From Comamonadaceae bacterium (GTDB taxonomy: Bacteria; Pseudomonadota; Gammaproteobacteria; Burkholderiales; Burkholderiaceae_C), in contig JAIXUC010000026.1 in NCBI GenBank assembly GCA_027483665.1, positions 124,001 to 188,000 of the forward strand: 64,000 nt of DNA. Reading direction: 5' to 3'. Positions 39,586 to 50,675 of this stretch are shown here, piece after piece. Under the pieces are notes generated by a model. That model had not been told where the DNA came from, searched no databases, and saw nothing but the letters and a program-made list of their open reading frames with translations. The number at the start of each line of letters is the position of its first letter. Position 1 is the stretch's first letter. The position numbers and the translations under genes are program-made.

Positions 39586-40313
39586 CATTGCAGCCCGCGT
39601 CGGACACCTCAACCCGCGGCTGTGGGCGCACCCGCATCAAGGTATGCGGGCTGACGCGAGAACAAGATGTCGACGCCGCAGTGGCCAGTGGTGTTGACGC
39701 GATCGGGTTTGTTCTCTACGCCCCCAGCGCCCGTTTTGTCTTGCCCGCCCGTGCCGCGGAACTGGCTCGGCGCTTGCCAGCCTTCGTCACACCCGTTTTG
39801 CTGTTTGTCAACGCCAGCGTCCAAGAAGTCGTCGATGCCGCTCGGCTGATTCCGGGCGCTTGGTTGCAGTTTCATGGCGATGAGTCCGCTGCGCTGTGCG
39901 AGGCCGCTGCCCTTGCTGCTGGCCACCGGGCTTGGATGCGCGCTGCGCGCATGCCCATGCAGGCCACTGAAGAACGCCCTGACCTCATAGAATTTAGCCA
40001 ACGATTCGCCCGAGCGTCAGCCATCTTGCTAGACGCCCACGTGGACGGTTACGGCGGCGGCGGCAAGGTCTTCGATTGGTCACTTCTTCCTCCAAGCGTC
40101 AACTCTCACCTCGTCTTAAGTGGTGGGCTCACGCCTGCAAACGTGACCGATGGCATCTGGCAAGTGCGGTCACGCGGACTTTCGCTGGCCGTTGACGTCA
40201 GTTCCGGCGTCGAGGTGTCCAAGGGCATCAAAGACCCGGTCAAGATCCACCAGTTTGTGTCGGCCGTTCGCACGGCCGATGCCCAAGGCGAGTTTCACCA
40301 TGTACCCCTATGA
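39582..40313 (+). CDS. trpF: Phosphoribosylanthranilate isomerase
   Basis: Converts phosphoribosylanthranilate to the carboxyphenylaminodeoxyribulose phosphate intermediate of tryptophan synthesis. The 243-residue TIM barrel has the catalytic cysteine in [11 protein letters not shown] (about residue 22) and the catalytic aspartate in [11 protein letters not shown], followed by FDW and SGGLTPANV phosphate-site motifs. It is translationally coupled to truA and overlaps trpB by 14 bases. Confidence 0.95.
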   Translation: MTLQPASDTSTRGCGRTRIKVCGLTREQDVDAAVASGVDAIGFVLYAPSARFVLPARAAELARRLPAFVTPVLLFVNASVQEVVDAARLIPGAWLQFHGDESAALCEAAALAAGHRAWMRAARMPMQATEERPDLIEFSQRFARASAILLDAHVDGYGGGGKVFDWSLLPPSVNSHLVLSGGLTPANVTDGIWQVRSRGLSLAVDVSSGVEVSKGIKDPVKIHQFVSAVRTADAQGEFHHVPL

Positions 40314-41607
40314 GCAACCCGACCGAAGCGGTCACTTCGGACCTTATGGCGGCAGCTTCGTCAGCGAAACCCTGACCCACGCCATCAACGAGCTGCGCGA
40401 GGCTTATGCCCGCTACCAACACGACCCGGCCTTTGTGGCCGAGTTCAAAAGCGAATTGGCCCATTTTGTGGGCAGGCCATCGCCGGTCTACCACGCGGCA
40501 CGCATGAGCCGAGAGCAAGGCGGCGCGCAAATTTTCTTGAAGCGCGAAGACCTCAACCACACCGGCGCGCACAAGATCAACAACACCATCGGCCAAGCCA
40601 TGCTCGCCCTGCGCATGGGCAAGCCACGCGTCATTGCAGAAACAGGCGCAGGGCAACACGGCGTGGCCACCGCCACCATCTGTGCCAGGTACGGCCTGGA
40701 GTGCGTGGTGTACATGGGCAGCGAAGACGTGAAGCGCCAAAGCCCCAACGTCTACCGTATGAAATTGCTCGGCGCCACCGTGGTGCCTGTGGAGTCCGGC
40801 AGCAAAACCCTGAAAGACGCGCTCAATGAAGCGCTGCGCGATTGGGTGACGAACGTGGAGAACACGTTCTACATCATCGGCACCGTGGCCGGGCCTCACC
40901 CCTACCCCATGATGGTGCGCGACTTCCAAAGCGTCATTGGCCAAGAGTGCATCGTGCAAATGCCGCAAATGCTGAGCGACGCCGGCTGCTCCAACAGCCA
41001 GCCGGATGCGGTGGTGGCCTGTGTCGGCGGTGGCAGCAACGCCATGGGCATCTTTCACCCCTACATCGCGCACGACGGCACGCGACTGATCGGCGTGGAG
41101 GCTGCCGGGGAAGGCATGGACAGCGGGCGGCATTCGGCGTCACTGCAACGTGGCACGCCAGGCGTGCTGCACGGCAACCGCACCTACATCTTGCAAGACG
41201 ACAACGGCCAAGTGACCGAGACTCATTCGGTTAGCGCCGGGCTCGATTACCCCGGTGTGGGCCCAGAACACGCCTGGCTCAAAGATATTGGGCGCGCCGA
41301 GTACGTGGGCATCACCGACGATCAAGCACTCCAAGCATTCCACTACCTTTGCCGTACCGAAGGCATCATCCCAGCGCTGGAGTCCAGCCACGCCGTGGCC
41401 TATGCGATGGAGTTGGCCCGCACCATGCGCCCCGACCAATCGATCTTGGTCAACCTCTCTGGCCGGGGCGACAAGGACATCGGCACGGTGGCCGACCTCA
41501 GCCAAGCCGATTTCTATTGCCGTCCCTCTTGCCGCGGGCAATCGGTCAAAGGCGGCGCGGCGGCACAAACCGCCGTGCTGCATCGCCGAGATGCGGGGCA
41601 CGCATGA
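40300..41607 (+). CDS. trpB: Tryptophan synthase beta chain
   Basis: Joins indole and serine to make tryptophan. The 435-residue PLP enzyme has the Schiff-base lysine in HTGAHKINN and phosphate-binding GGGSNAMG. The C-terminus extends about 25-30 residues beyond the usual end with a basic, Ala-rich tail. The ATG at 40300 gives the normal [18 protein letters not shown] start and lies inside the trpF 3' end. It overlaps trpA by 4 bases (ATGA). Confidence 0.96.
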   Translation: MYPYEQPDRSGHFGPYGGSFVSETLTHAINELREAYARYQHDPAFVAEFKSELAHFVGRPSPVYHAARMSREQGGAQIFLKREDLNHTGAHKINNTIGQAMLALRMGKPRVIAETGAGQHGVATATICARYGLECVVYMGSEDVKRQSPNVYRMKLLGATVVPVESGSKTLKDALNEALRDWVTNVENTFYIIGTVAGPHPYPMMVRDFQSVIGQECIVQMPQMLSDAGCSNSQPDAVVACVGGGSNAMGIFHPYIAHDGTRLIGVEAAGEGMDSGRHSASLQRGTPGVLHGNRTYILQDDNGQVTETHSVSAGLDYPGVGPEHAWLKDIGRAEYVGITDDQALQAFHYLCRTEGIIPALESSHAVAYAMELARTMRPDQSILVNLSGRGDKDIGTVADLSQADFYCRPSCRGQSVKGGAAAQTAVLHRRDAGHA

Positions 41608-42413
41608 GCCGCATCGGCACACGCATGGCTGCACTGCAGGCCCACTCACGCAAAGCACTCATTCCCTACGTTACTGCTGGCTACCCATTTGCCGATGTGA
41701 CGCCCGACCTCATGCATGCCATGGTCAGTGCGGGCGCCGACATCATTGAGCTGGGTGTGCCCTTCTCTGATCCGTCGGCGGATGGTCCGGTCATTCAGCG
41801 GGCCGGCGAAAAGGCCTTGGCCTTGGGCATTGGCATGAGCCAAGTGCTGGACATGGTTCGCCGCTTTCGAGAGCAAGACCACGACACGCCCGTCGTCCTG
41901 ATGGGCTACGCCAACCCCATCGAACGCTACGACCAGCGCCACGGAACGTCAGCCTTCATCACAGATGCAGCAGCAGCCGGTGTGGACGGCATGTTGGTGG
42001 TGGATTACCCGCCAGAAGAATGCGTGGAGTTTGCTGCTGCACTGCGAGCCCACCAAATGGATCTGATCTTCCTGCTCGCGCCGACCTCGACCGACGAGCG
42101 GATGGCGCAGGTGGCAGCGGTGGCCAGTGGCTACGTTTACTACGTGTCTCTCAAAGGCGTCACGGGCTCAGGCGCTTTGGACACCGCAGCCGTAGAAGCC
42201 ATGTTGCCGCGCATCCGTGCACATGTGTCTGTTCCAGTGGGCGTGGGTTTCGGTATTCGCGATGCGCAGACGGCTGCGGCCATCGGCCGAGTGGCCGATG
42301 CGGTGGTGATTGGCAGCCGTATCATCCAACTGATCGAGAACGAGCCGCACGACCGAGTGCCAGAAGTCGCCGCAACTTTTCTGCGCGACATTCGCGCAGC
42401 GCTTGATGCCTGA
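41604..42413 (+). CDS. trpA: Tryptophan synthase alpha chain
   Basis: Cleaves indole-3-glycerol phosphate to indole and glyceraldehyde-3-phosphate and channels indole to TrpB. The 269-residue TIM barrel shows the catalytic glutamate in [13 protein letters not shown] and aspartate in [12 protein letters not shown], and a GVGFGIRD phosphate-binding loop. The start is fixed by the ATGA overlap with trpB. Confidence 0.96.
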   Translation: MSRIGTRMAALQAHSRKALIPYVTAGYPFADVTPDLMHAMVSAGADIIELGVPFSDPSADGPVIQRAGEKALALGIGMSQVLDMVRRFREQDHDTPVVLMGYANPIERYDQRHGTSAFITDAAAAGVDGMLVVDYPPEECVEFAAALRAHQMDLIFLLAPTSTDERMAQVAAVASGYVYYVSLKGVTGSGALDTAAVEAMLPRIRAHVSVPVGVGFGIRDAQTAAAIGRVADAVVIGSRIIQLIENEPHDRVPEVAATFLRDIRAALDA

Positions 42414-42440
42414 TCGCACAGCGGCCCAAGAGGAGTTCCT

Positions 42441-43313
42441 ATGAGTTGGCTTGAGAAACTGCTGCCGCCGAAAATCCAGCACACCGACCCCACGGAGCGT
42501 CGCAGCGTACCCGAAGGCCTGTGGGTCAAGTGCCCCGCCTGCGAGAGCGTGCTCTACAAAAGCGACTTGGAGCACAACCTCAACGTGTGCCCCAAGTGCG
42601 GTCATCACCACCGAATCGGCGCACGCGCCAGGCTCGACAGCTTTCTGGACGCGGAAGGCCGCTACGAACTGGGACAAGAAGTCATCCCTGTGGACGCGCT
42701 CAAGTTCAAAGACAGCCGCAAGTACCCAGAGCGTCTGAAGGAGGCGCTGGACAACACAGGCGAAACCGATGCACTGATCGTCATGGGCGGATCGGTGCAC
42801 AGCATGAATCTGGTGGCAGCAGCGTTCGAGTTTGACTTCATGGGCGGCAGCATGGGCTCCGTCGTGGGCGAGCGTTTCGTGCGCGGAGTGGAAAACGCCA
42901 TTGAGCAAAAAGTGCCGTTTGTTTGCTTCACGGCCACCGGTGGCGCTCGCATGCAAGAAGGCTTGCTCAGCCTGATGCAGATGGCCAAGACCAATGCGGC
43001 TCTGACACGCCTGGCAAAGAAGGGTTTGCCGTATGTCAGTGTCCTGACCGACCCGACCATGGGCGGCGTGAGTGCAGGTTTTGCTTTTGTGGGTGACGTG
43101 GTGATCGCCGAGCCCAAGGCGCTCATCGGGTTCGCAGGTCCCCGGGTGATCGAATCCACCGTGCGGGTGACGCTTCCCGAAGGCTTCCAGCGCGCCGAGT
43201 TTCTTCTGCAGAAAGGCGCAGTCGATTTCATCTGTGACCGCCGCGAGCTTCGCAAGACCGTGGCCAGCGCGTTGGCCATGCTCCAACGTTTACCCGCAGA
43301 CAGCCTGAGCTAA
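42441..43313 (+). CDS. accD: Acetyl-CoA carboxylase carboxyltransferase subunit beta
   Basis: AccD and AccA transfer the carboxyl group from biotin to acetyl-CoA, giving malonyl-CoA for fatty-acid synthesis. The 290-residue protein has a zinc ribbon with C31, C34, C50 and C53, then the crotonase-like domain with [12 protein letters not shown] and [13 protein letters not shown] good AGGAG ribosome-binding site precedes the ATG. The trpA-accD order is widespread in proteobacteria. It converges on the YggT gene with 29 bases between. Confidence 0.96.
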   Translation: MSWLEKLLPPKIQHTDPTERRSVPEGLWVKCPACESVLYKSDLEHNLNVCPKCGHHHRIGARARLDSFLDAEGRYELGQEVIPVDALKFKDSRKYPERLKEALDNTGETDALIVMGGSVHSMNLVAAAFEFDFMGGSMGSVVGERFVRGVENAIEQKVPFVCFTATGGARMQEGLLSLMQMAKTNAALTRLAKKGLPYVSVLTDPTMGGVSAGFAFVGDVVIAEPKALIGFAGPRVIESTVRVTLPEGFQRAEFLLQKGAVDFICDRRELRKTVASALAMLQRLPADSLS

Positions 43314-43342
43314 AGCGCCAACGCACCGCGCTCTTTCGGCCT

Positions 43343-43897
43343 TTAAACCAGGCCCAAGGCGCTGGCTTGAAGGTGTCGCAAAACAATGGTGAGGACCTGA
43401 AGCAACACCAGCAACACCAAAGGCGACAGATCAAAACCGCCTGGGCGCGGCAACACATTGCGAAACGGTGCGAGCAGCGGAGCGCACAGGCCCTCGAACA
43501 CCGAGTCCAGAACGGAGCGCGTGGGCATCCAAGACATCAACGCATAAATTAGCAGCAGCACCATCAGCCCCGTGATGGCCAAGCCAGCCAAGTCGAAGGC
43601 AGCGTCGATAAAGATGACAGGCACTGGCGCCAGCCCACCTTGCAGCAGCCACAACAGCGTCATCATGGCGAGCTCCATCAAGACGGCTGCAGCCAGGCTG
43701 GCGGTGTCTAGTCTGCCCAAGGCGGGGAGTACTCGGCGCAAGGGCAAAACGGCCCAGTTGCTGACCGCCATCACAAACTGGCCCAGTGGGTTTCTGAAGC
43801 CCACCTGCTGCCACTGCATGTAGAGCCGCAGCAGGCAGGCACCAGCCAAGAGGCTGACCACCACGTTGAGCAGAAACTGGGTGATTTGATACAACAT
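43343..43897 (-). CDS. YggT-family integral membrane protein
   Basis: A 184-residue protein with four to six helices and two related halves, each containing a PLxxPxRxxLP-type segment (VLPLRRVLPAL and APFRNVLPRPGG), which is the YggT duplication. The function is not established; YggT proteins have been linked to osmotic or ion homeostasis and, in other lineages, to membrane protein assembly. I chose the ATG at 43897 rather than one at 43933, as it starts the first helix. It is divergent from the LON-domain gene. Confidence 0.82.
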   Translation of the reverse strand: MLYQITQFLLNVVVSLLAGACLLRLYMQWQQVGFRNPLGQFVMAVSNWAVLPLRRVLPALGRLDTASLAAAVLMELAMMTLLWLLQGGLAPVPVIFIDAAFDLAGLAITGLMVLLLIYALMSWMPTRSVLDSVFEGLCAPLLAPFRNVLPRPGGFDLSPLVLLVLLQVLTIVLRHLQASALGLV

Positions 43898-43951
43898 GCT
43901 GGGGCCCGATGGAGTGCGTGGGATGATAGCCACCCACCGTCAAAGCCCGCG

Positions 43952-44587
43952 ATGTCCGACACCAACGCCTTGCTCTCGCTGCCGCTGTTTCCGCTCGGAA
44001 CCGTGTTGTTTCCGGGCGGGCTCATGCCGCTGCAGATTTTCGAAGTTCGCTACCTCGACATGATCAGCCGTTGCCACAAAGCGGGAGCACCTTTTGGCAT
44101 CGTGTCCTTACAAAAAGGCAAAGAGGTGCGCAAAGCCGGGTCGGATGCTGAACAGTTCAACACCATCGGCACACTGGCAAACATCGAACACCTCGAGCGC
44201 CCTCAACCCGGTCTGATGGTGATTCGCTGCGTGGGCCTGCAGCGCTTTCGTATACAGCGTTGCGAGCAACTGAAACATGGACTTTGGATCGGTGATGTGG
44301 AGCGAATTGAAGAAGACCATTTAGTAGCTGTGCCGGAAGACTTGCAACCTGCGGCACGGGCGCTGCAGCAGTTACTGGACACCTTGCGCGACAGAGGCCA
44401 AGACGACGACCTGCTGCCTTTGCACCCCCCCCTTCGCCTGGACGACTGCGGCTGGCTGGCCAACCGTTGGTGCGAGTTGTTGCCGCTGCCGTTGCAGCTC
44501 AAGCAGCAACTCATGGAACTAGACAACCCATTGGTTCGCTTGGAGCTCGTGGCTGACTTCCTCAACCGGGCGCAAATAGCGGGCTAG
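43952..44587 (+). CDS. LON substrate-binding-domain protein
   Basis: A 211-residue stand-alone N-terminal domain of Lon protease. The pattern LPLFPLGTVLFPGGLMPLQIFEVRYLDM is broken here as LPLFPLGTVLFPGG followed by LQIFEVRY, which is typical. There is no ATPase or protease domain. Such proteins are presumed to bind peptides or unfolded proteins; no reaction is known. The ATG at 43952 follows the family start. The gap to the divergent YggT gene is only 54 bases. Confidence 0.85.
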   Translation: MSDTNALLSLPLFPLGTVLFPGGLMPLQIFEVRYLDMISRCHKAGAPFGIVSLQKGKEVRKAGSDAEQFNTIGTLANIEHLERPQPGLMVIRCVGLQRFRIQRCEQLKHGLWIGDVERIEEDHLVAVPEDLQPAARALQQLLDTLRDRGQDDDLLPLHPPLRLDDCGWLANRWCELLPLPLQLKQQLMELDNPLVRLELVADFLNRAQIAG

Positions 44588-44656
44588 TGCGGGTAGCAGC
44601 CGATAATCTGCGACCTCTGTGCAGACCTGCACAGCCCTTCGCACAGCGCTCAAGAC

Positions 44657-46240
44657 ATGTCCATCCCTCAGCCTCCAGCCCTAGTCAGCACACCAGCAGT
44701 CCACACCGACGAAAACCAACTCGTCACCGAGCGCCGCGAGAAGTTGCGCGTGCTGCGCAATCGGGCAAGGGAGACGGGACAAGCAGCTTTCCCGAACGAC
44801 TTCAAGCCCACGCACCGCGCTGAAGAATTGGTAAGCCACCACGGTTCTAAGGAGGCCGACCAACTGCAGAGCGAGGGACACACGGTATCCGTGGCCGGAC
44901 GCATGATGCTCAAGCGGGTGATGGGCAAAGCGAGTTTTGCCACCTTGCAAGACAGTTCATTGGGCGAGAGCGGCGGGCGCATTCAAATCTATGTCACCCG
45001 GGATGCACTGGGAGAAGAGGCCTACGCCGACTTCAAGCACTGGGACTTGGGCGACATCGTCGGCGCACAAGGCACGCTCTTCAAAACGCGAACTGGCGAG
45101 CTGTCGGTGCAGGTGAGCACCTTGAAGCTGTTGACCAAAAGTCTGCGGCCCATGCCCGACAAGTTCCACGGGGTGCACGATCAAGAGTTGAAGTATCGCC
45201 AGCGCTATGTGGACCTGATGACCGATGAGTTCGCCCGCAAGCGCTTCATGGCCCGCAGCCAAGCCGTCAGCTCTATCAGGGCCTTCATGGTGGATCACGG
45301 GTTTTTGGAGGTGGAGACACCCATGCTGCACCCCATCCCCGGCGGTGCCAACGCCCGCCCGTTTACCACCCATCACAACGCCCTCGAGCAGCAGATGTAT
45401 CTGCGCATCGCACCCGAGCTCTACCTCAAACGCCTGATCGTCGGCGGTTTCGATCGCGTCTTTGAGATCAACCGCAACTTTCGCAATGAAGGCATCAGCG
45501 TTCGGCACAACCCTGAGTTCACGATGATGGAGTTTTATGCGGCCTACTGGAATTACCGCGATCTGATGGACTTCACCGAGCAGCTCATCCGGGACGCTGC
45601 ACTCAAAGCCACGGGGACGCTGGAGCCAACCTACGACGGTCGGGTGGTCGACTTGGCCGCGCCGTTCGAGCGACTGACCATCCGCGAGGCCATCATGCGC
45701 CACACCGATGCCGCAGAGCCGACGCCGGCTGGCACGCTGCGTGTGGATGACCGCGCTTGGTTAACAGACACGCTCTTGCAACTGGGCCTGACCGAAGCCC
45801 GTCACCACCTGGTCAGCCGCAGCTTGGCGGGTCTGCAAGTGCTCTATTTCGAAGAGGTGGTCGAGGCCAAGCTGTGGCAACCCACCTTCATCATGGAGCA
45901 CCCCACCGAAATCTCGCCTCTGGCACGCGCCAATGACGCACGCCCGGAAGTGACCGAACGCTTTGAGCTCTACATCACCGGTCGCGAGTTCGGTAATGGC
46001 TTCTCAGAACTCAACGATGCGGAAGACCAGGCCGCCCGTTTTGCGGCGCAAGTCTCGGCCAAAGAAGGTGGCGACGACGAGGCCATGTACTTCGACCATG
46101 ACTACGTTCGAGCGCTGGAATACGGCATGCCACCCACGGGCGGCTGCGGCATAGGCATCGACCGTTTGATGATGTTGCTGACCGACAGCCCCAGCATCCG
46201 CGACGTCATTCTGTTTCCTGCACTGCGGCACCAAGCTTGA
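44657..46240 (+). CDS. lysS: Lysyl-tRNA synthetase, class II
   Basis: Charges tRNA-Lys. The 527-residue protein has an N-terminal OB-fold anticodon-binding domain (about 70-180) and a class II catalytic core with motif 1 (near [15 protein letters not shown]), motif 2 ([14 protein letters not shown]) and motif 3 ([13 protein letters not shown]). The N-terminus is about 15-20 residues longer than usual and low in complexity. The following gene starts on its stop codon. Confidence 0.96.
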   Translation: MSIPQPPALVSTPAVHTDENQLVTERREKLRVLRNRARETGQAAFPNDFKPTHRAEELVSHHGSKEADQLQSEGHTVSVAGRMMLKRVMGKASFATLQDSSLGESGGRIQIYVTRDALGEEAYADFKHWDLGDIVGAQGTLFKTRTGELSVQVSTLKLLTKSLRPMPDKFHGVHDQELKYRQRYVDLMTDEFARKRFMARSQAVSSIRAFMVDHGFLEVETPMLHPIPGGANARPFTTHHNALEQQMYLRIAPELYLKRLIVGGFDRVFEINRNFRNEGISVRHNPEFTMMEFYAAYWNYRDLMDFTEQLIRDAALKATGTLEPTYDGRVVDLAAPFERLTIREAIMRHTDAAEPTPAGTLRVDDRAWLTDTLLQLGLTEARHHLVSRSLAGLQVLYFEEVVEAKLWQPTFIMEHPTEISPLARANDARPEVTERFELYITGREFGNGFSELNDAEDQAARFAAQVSAKEGGDDEAMYFDHDYVRALEYGMPPTGGCGIGIDRLMMLLTDSPSIRDVILFPALRHQA

Positions 46241-46848
46241 GTCACTCGGCCACAGGTGCCGACTTGGGCGAGCTGCACCTGCGCATCTGGCAGGCACTCA
46301 CCCGCGCCACCGCAGATCGGCACCACCCTTGGCGAACACCCGTTCTGGCGACAGTAGACGCGGCCGGGCTGCCCAACGCGAGAACCGTGGTGCTGCGGCG
46401 TGCCGTGGCCAGCGAAAAGCTGCTGGAGTTTTTTACTGACGCCCGCAGCCGCAAAGTGCTGGAGTTGCGTCACCAAGCCACAGCCAGCCTGGTTTTTTGG
46501 CACCCTGGCCACCGCTGGCAGTTGCGGGTGCAAACCGAAGCCGAAGTGCTCACGGATGGCGATCTAGTCGATGCGGCCTGGGCGCGGGTGAAGTCGTCAG
46601 CAGCAGCAGCAGACTATTTGTCTGCTTTGCCACCTGGTAGCGTTTTGGCCTCAGGTAATGCCAGCGACTCGGCATCTGCCCAGGCTGTGACTTCAGTCGT
46701 CAGCCAACATCTGGTGGCGCCGGCTCAGCACCATTTCGCGTTGTTGCGCATGAGAGTGACCGCGCTCGATTGGTTGCACCTGTCGCGCGACGGGCACCAG
46801 CGCGCGGTCTGGATGGGTGATGGGTCTGGCGAGTGGGTGCAGGCATGA
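46237..46848 (+). CDS. Pyridoxamine 5'-phosphate oxidase-like FMN flavoprotein
   Basis: A 203-residue protein of the split-barrel FMN-binding fold. The segment [11 protein letters not shown] and the later [10 protein letters not shown] are like those that bind FMN phosphate in PNPOx; the C-terminal part carries [12 protein letters not shown]. It is shorter and less conserved than true PdxH, so the substrate is uncertain. The only start that keeps the domain intact is the TTG at 46237, which overlaps the lysS stop (TTGA). It converges on marC. Confidence 0.75.
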   Translation: MSHSATGADLGELHLRIWQALTRATADRHHPWRTPVLATVDAAGLPNARTVVLRRAVASEKLLEFFTDARSRKVLELRHQATASLVFWHPGHRWQLRVQTEAEVLTDGDLVDAAWARVKSSAAAADYLSALPPGSVLASGNASDSASAQAVTSVVSQHLVAPAQHHFALLRMRVTALDWLHLSRDGHQRAVWMGDGSGEWVQA

Positions 46849-46874
46849 GCCGGCGGCTGCACAAACCCCAGCGA

Positions 46875-47576
46875 TCAGCCTTTGTTCAGCCCCGAGTTCA
46901 GCCCTTGGTTCAGTTCGACCCAGCCGGCCCACATCATCTCGACGCCGATGCACAGCAAGATGAAAGCGACCAGCCGCATCATGACCAGGGTGCCAATGTC
47001 GCCCATGCGCGCCAGCAGTGCCACCGAGTGACGATAGACCAGATAAACCACAATGGCCGTGAGCGCCGCGCCCAAGGTGGCAATGAAGGCCGACGCCACG
47101 TACAGGGCCGGCCGGGTAGGTAAGCCCGCGCCAATGGCAATCGAGGCGGCGATGGTCCCGGGGCCGGTGGTCAGGGGAAAAGTGATGGGAAAGAAGCTGC
47201 GCCGAACGATTTCTTCGCGTGGCAAATCTTCTGCTTGAGCCTGAATCGCAATCGCACGACGTACATCGTCTTGATCGCGCGTGTTGAGCATGCGCCAACC
47301 GGTGACAGCCACCAGCAGGCCGCCGCTCAACCGCACGATGGGCAGCGAAATTCCGAACAGTTCCAGCACGTAGGTGCCCACCAGCATCGAGGCCACCAAT
47401 ACCACCCAACTGTTGATCGCCACTTGGCGGGCCATGCGCCGCACCACGCGATCGTCTGATCCTGCGGTGGCCATGAAGACGGGTGCTCCGCTGAGCGGGT
47501 TGATGATGGGCAAGAGCGTGAGTGGCACGATCACCAAAGCCTTGAGCAGCGGCGGCCAGTGGGTCAGCAAGTCCAT
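46875..47576 (-). CDS. MarC-family integral membrane protein
   Basis: A 233-residue protein with six helices. It begins with MDLLTHWPP and soon has PIINPLSGAPVF, the family's NP-x-x-x-P-x-F motif, repeated in the second half as FPLTTGPG. MarC was once linked to multiple antibiotic resistance, but that role has not been supported; the function is open. The ATG at 47576 matches other family members; a GTG at 47603 is possible. The gene follows nagZ. Confidence 0.85.
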   Translation of the reverse strand: MDLLTHWPPLLKALVIVPLTLLPIINPLSGAPVFMATAGSDDRVVRRMARQVAINSWVVLVASMLVGTYVLELFGISLPIVRLSGGLLVAVTGWRMLNTRDQDDVRRAIAIQAQAEDLPREEIVRRSFFPITFPLTTGPGTIAASIAIGAGLPTRPALYVASAFIATLGAALTAIVVYLVYRHSVALLARMGDIGTLVMMRLVAFILLCIGVEMMWAGWVELNQGLNSGLNKG

Positions 47577-47604
47577 GGGAATGACGCTGCTTTTCAGCAA
47601 CACC

Positions 47605-48675
47605 TCAAGGCAATAAGCCCAGAGCGTGCAGGTAACGCGGGTCGCGCATCAGTGCATCCCAGCTTTGCGCCGGTGCTGTTGGCAGCAAGGCCAAACGGCG
47701 CTGCTCGCAGGCTTCGCTGGGCTGCCAAGTTCCCTTGACAGCGGCCTCGCTCAAGCCGTCGATCAGCTCATCGGGCGCCCGTCCACCACCTGGGGCATGG
47801 GGCTGGCTTTGATTGCATAACAACACCAAGTCACAGCCGGCTTGCAGCGCGACCACAGCGGCTTCGGTATAGGAAACCAGGCGCCCATCAATCTCACGCG
47901 CACCTGCCATGGACAAGTCATCGCTGAAGACAGCACCCTGAAAGCCCAGTTGTCCGCGCAAGATGTCCTGTAACCATCGTGCAGAAAAACCAGCGGGGCG
48001 GGCGTCCACCTTGGGGTAGACGACGTGCGCAGGCATCACCGCTGACAAGCTGGCACTGAGCCAAGCGTAGGGGGCCGCGTCGTCGGCCAAGATGGCTTTC
48101 AGGCTGCGCTTGTCCACCGGGATGTCGGTGTGCGAGTCGGCCGCTACGTGACCGTGGCCAGGGAAGTGCTTGCCGCAGTGCTGCATGCCCGCCTGCAAGA
48201 GGCCTTGCATGAGCGACTTGGCCAAGAGCGTCACCACGCGGGGGTCTCGTGCAAACGCGCGGTCGCCAATCACACCGCTGCGTCCGTAGTCCAAGTCAAG
48301 TACAGGCGTGAAACTGAAATCGACGCCACAGGCGCGCAACTCTGCAGCCAAGACGAAGCCGGTGGCGCTGGCTGCGTTGGTGGCACCCAAGGGGTCGCGC
48401 AGCCACTGCGCGCCCAGAGCGCCCATGGCGGGCAGGTGGGTAAAGCCATCGGTGCGAAAGCGCTGCACCCGACCGCCTTCGTGGTCAACCGCAATCAGCA
48501 GGTCTTGGCGGACAGCTTTCACTTGCCCGCACAGCTCGGCCAGCTGGCTGCGATCGGTCCAGTTACGGCCAAACAAAATCACCCCGCCGACCAACGGATG
48601 ACGCAACCGCTTGCGGTCTGTCGCACTCAAGGTGGTGCCTGCAATGTCAAGAATGAGGGGGGCGTGCGGACTCAT
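47605..48675 (-). CDS. nagZ: Beta-N-acetylhexosaminidase
   Basis: A GH3 enzyme that removes N-acetylglucosamine from anhydro-muropeptides during peptidoglycan recycling in the cytosol. The 356-residue protein has [16 protein letters not shown] with the catalytic His/Asp loop, and a later SDDLSMAGA segment holding the nucleophilic aspartate. It overlaps acpS by 4 bases. No signal peptide, as expected. Confidence 0.93.
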   Translation of the reverse strand: MSPHAPLILDIAGTTLSATDRKRLRHPLVGGVILFGRNWTDRSQLAELCGQVKAVRQDLLIAVDHEGGRVQRFRTDGFTHLPAMGALGAQWLRDPLGATNAASATGFVLAAELRACGVDFSFTPVLDLDYGRSGVIGDRAFARDPRVVTLLAKSLMQGLLQAGMQHCGKHFPGHGHVAADSHTDIPVDKRSLKAILADDAAPYAWLSASLSAVMPAHVVYPKVDARPAGFSARWLQDILRGQLGFQGAVFSDDLSMAGAREIDGRLVSYTEAAVVALQAGCDLVLLCNQSQPHAPGGGRAPDELIDGLSEAAVKGTWQPSEACEQRRLALLPTAPAQSWDALMRDPRYLHALGLLP

Positions 48676-49091
48676 GTGTGGCTTGGTGCGGCAAGGGGTT
48701 GAATGTGCTCGACCACCACAAAGCTGGCCGCGTAATCTGACTCATCGGTCAGGCTGACGTGGGCTTGCAGCCCCCTGGCTTCGAACCATTGCCTCAGGGC
48801 GCCGTGCAGCTGAATAGCCGGCTGTCCGCTGGGCAATCGGGTGATTTCACAGGAGCGCCAAGTCATGGGCATCACCATGCCCATACCGATGGCCTTGCTG
48901 AAGGCCTCTTTGGCTGAAAAGCGCGTTGCGAGGTAGCGCACGCCGCGCTCAGGCCAGCGCGCACTGCGGGCATGCCAAGTGCTGAGCTCACCATCGGCCA
49001 AGATGCGCCGGACAAAGCGCTCGCCGAATCGCTCGTAGCTGGTGCGGATACGTCGCACGTCACAGATGTCGGTGCCAATGCCGTAGACCAT
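48672..49091 (-). CDS. acpS: Holo-[acyl-carrier-protein] synthase
   Basis: Transfers 4'-phosphopantetheine from CoA to the serine of apo-ACP. The 139-residue protein begins [12 protein letters not shown] with the metal-binding aspartate at residue 8 and has [13 protein letters not shown] with the second acidic ligand. The substrate acpP is in the same window at 61.9-62.2 kb. It lies between pdxJ and nagZ with an ATGA overlap on nagZ. Confidence 0.94.
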   Translation of the reverse strand: MVYGIGTDICDVRRIRTSYERFGERFVRRILADGELSTWHARSARWPERGVRYLATRFSAKEAFSKAIGMGMVMPMTWRSCEITRLPSGQPAIQLHGALRQWFEARGLQAHVSLTDESDYAASFVVVEHIQPLAAPSHT

Positions 49092-49099
49092 GAATGAGC

Positions 49100-49867
49100 C
49101 TAGTGGCCGCTGCTGCTGGTACGACCGCGCATAGCCAGCAGATAAGCCCGAACGGCGCCGTCGTAGCCCAGCTCCAACGCGTCAGCCATGAGTGCATGGC
49201 CGATGGAGACCTCTTGAACGCCCGGCACAGCCCGAAGAAAGTCACCCAGGTTGTGCAAGTTCAAGTCGTGACCCGCGTTCAGCCCAAGCCCGGCAGCCAC
49301 CGCTGCTCGCCCCGCCGCCGCAAACTGTGCCAGCACAGCGCCTTGCTGTGCTGTGCCATAGGCACGTGCAACTGTTTCGGTGTAGAGCTCGACGCGGTCA
49401 GCGCCCAAATCGCGCACCGCATCCATCGCATCGGGGTTGGGGTCCATGAAAAGACTCACTCGCACACCCCAATCGTGCGCCTGTGCGACCAGCGGCTTCA
49501 GGCGGGCGGCATCTTGCGGAAAAGACCAGCCGTGATCGCTGGTCAGTTGGCCTTGCTCGTCTGGCACGAAAGTGACTTGGTGTGGTCGCAAAGCTTCCAC
49601 GTAAGGCATGAGGTTGTGAAATGGATTGCCTTCGATGTTGAACTCCGCTCGCGGCCAACGATCGCGCAGCAGTTCGGACAACTCGCGCACATCGTGCGGG
49701 CGAATATGACGTTCATCGGGTCGGGGGTGCACGGTAATGCCGTGGGCTCCAGCCTTCAGGCAAATTTCGGCTATCCGGGTAACGCTGGGCACCCCCAGAT
49801 GGCGCGTGTTGCGCAGCAATGCCACCTTGTTGAGATTCACAGAAAGAGCAGTTGTGCAGTCTGGCAT
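49100..49867 (-). CDS. pdxJ: Pyridoxine 5'-phosphate synthase
   Basis: Condenses 1-deoxyxylulose 5-phosphate with 3-amino-2-oxopropyl phosphate, forming the pyridoxine ring. The 255-residue TIM barrel has [36 protein letters not shown] and GHDLNLHNL, all PdxJ landmarks. The ATG at 49867 is preferred over a TTG immediately before it. It follows recO by 40 bases and precedes acpS by 8. Confidence 0.95.
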   Translation of the reverse strand: MPDCTTALSVNLNKVALLRNTRHLGVPSVTRIAEICLKAGAHGITVHPRPDERHIRPHDVRELSELLRDRWPRAEFNIEGNPFHNLMPYVEALRPHQVTFVPDEQGQLTSDHGWSFPQDAARLKPLVAQAHDWGVRVSLFMDPNPDAMDAVRDLGADRVELYTETVARAYGTAQQGAVLAQFAAAGRAAVAAGLGLNAGHDLNLHNLGDFLRAVPGVQEVSIGHALMADALELGYDGAVRAYLLAMRGRTSSSGH

Positions 49868-49907
49868 CAAGGTGCTTCAAGGAAGTTGCAGGAAACTGGC
49901 TCGGTCT

Positions 49908-50651
49908 TCAAAGCTGCGCGATTTCCATCATCAAAGCCCGCGTGCGCAGCACAGCGCCGCCGCAATGGTATTGCAGCATGGCGCGCAGCAAAGGCTTGAG
50001 CGTTGAGCCCTCGGCTTCGCACACGGGCAGCACACCCGCGATCGGGCTTGGCCCATCCAGTGCTTTCTGCAGGGCCAGCCAATGCTTGCCCGCCAAGGCT
50101 TGGCGGTCGTCTGCTGGTGCTTGTATCAGGCCAGCCTCGGGCCTTAGCGCGTAAGTCTGAGTGGGCTCCAGCTCGCGCATGGTGAGCGTTTGCAAGTCGA
50201 GCTGCGGCAACACACCCACCTCGCGCAAAGTGAGTAGCTCAAAGGCACGCAAGAGCGCTTCGCCGCGCCCGCCAGATGGCTGCGCGATGTGCTGCAGCAC
50301 CAGCGTGTAGTGGTCGAAAAGGGCGGGGTGTGGATCGTCTCGGGCGAGCAGACGCATCATCAATTCGTTGAGGTAGAAGCCAGCCATCAAAGCATCGCCG
50401 CGTGGCATGACAGCCCCCCCGCCCCATTCGGCGGCTTTGAGGGTGCGCACTTCGGCGTCGCCAGACCAGCCGAGACGCAACAACTGCAGTGGCAGCAGCA
50501 CCGGGCGGTAGCTGGAGGTGGGCCTCTTGGCGCCTTTGGCCACCAATACGACACGCCCGTGATGGCGACTAAACACCTCCACGATCAAGCTGGTCTCGCT
50601 CCAGTCGTAGCGGTGCAGCACATAGGCCGGCTCGTCAGAGACGCGCTTCAT
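49908..50651 (-). CDS. recO: DNA repair protein RecO
   Basis: RecO helps load RecA on SSB-coated DNA in the RecFOR pathway and anneals complementary strands. The 247-residue protein has the N-terminal OB fold (AYVLHRYDWSETSLIVEVFSR is read as Ala-Tyr-Val-Leu then Ser-Glu-Thr-Ser) followed by the helical domain with FYLNELMMRLL. The zinc cysteines found in some RecO proteins are not present. It sits between era and pdxJ. Confidence 0.92.
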   Translation of the reverse strand: MKRVSDEPAYVLHRYDWSETSLIVEVFSRHHGRVVLVAKGAKRPTSSYRPVLLPLQLLRLGWSGDAEVRTLKAAEWGGGAVMPRGDALMAGFYLNELMMRLLARDDPHPALFDHYTLVLQHIAQPSGGRGEALLRAFELLTLREVGVLPQLDLQTLTMRELEPTQTYALRPEAGLIQAPADDRQALAGKHWLALQKALDGPSPIAGVLPVCEAEGSTLKPLLRAMLQYHCGGAVLRTRALMMEIAQL

Positions 50652-50675
50652 GGGCCCGCCCGTGCGAGGGTCCGA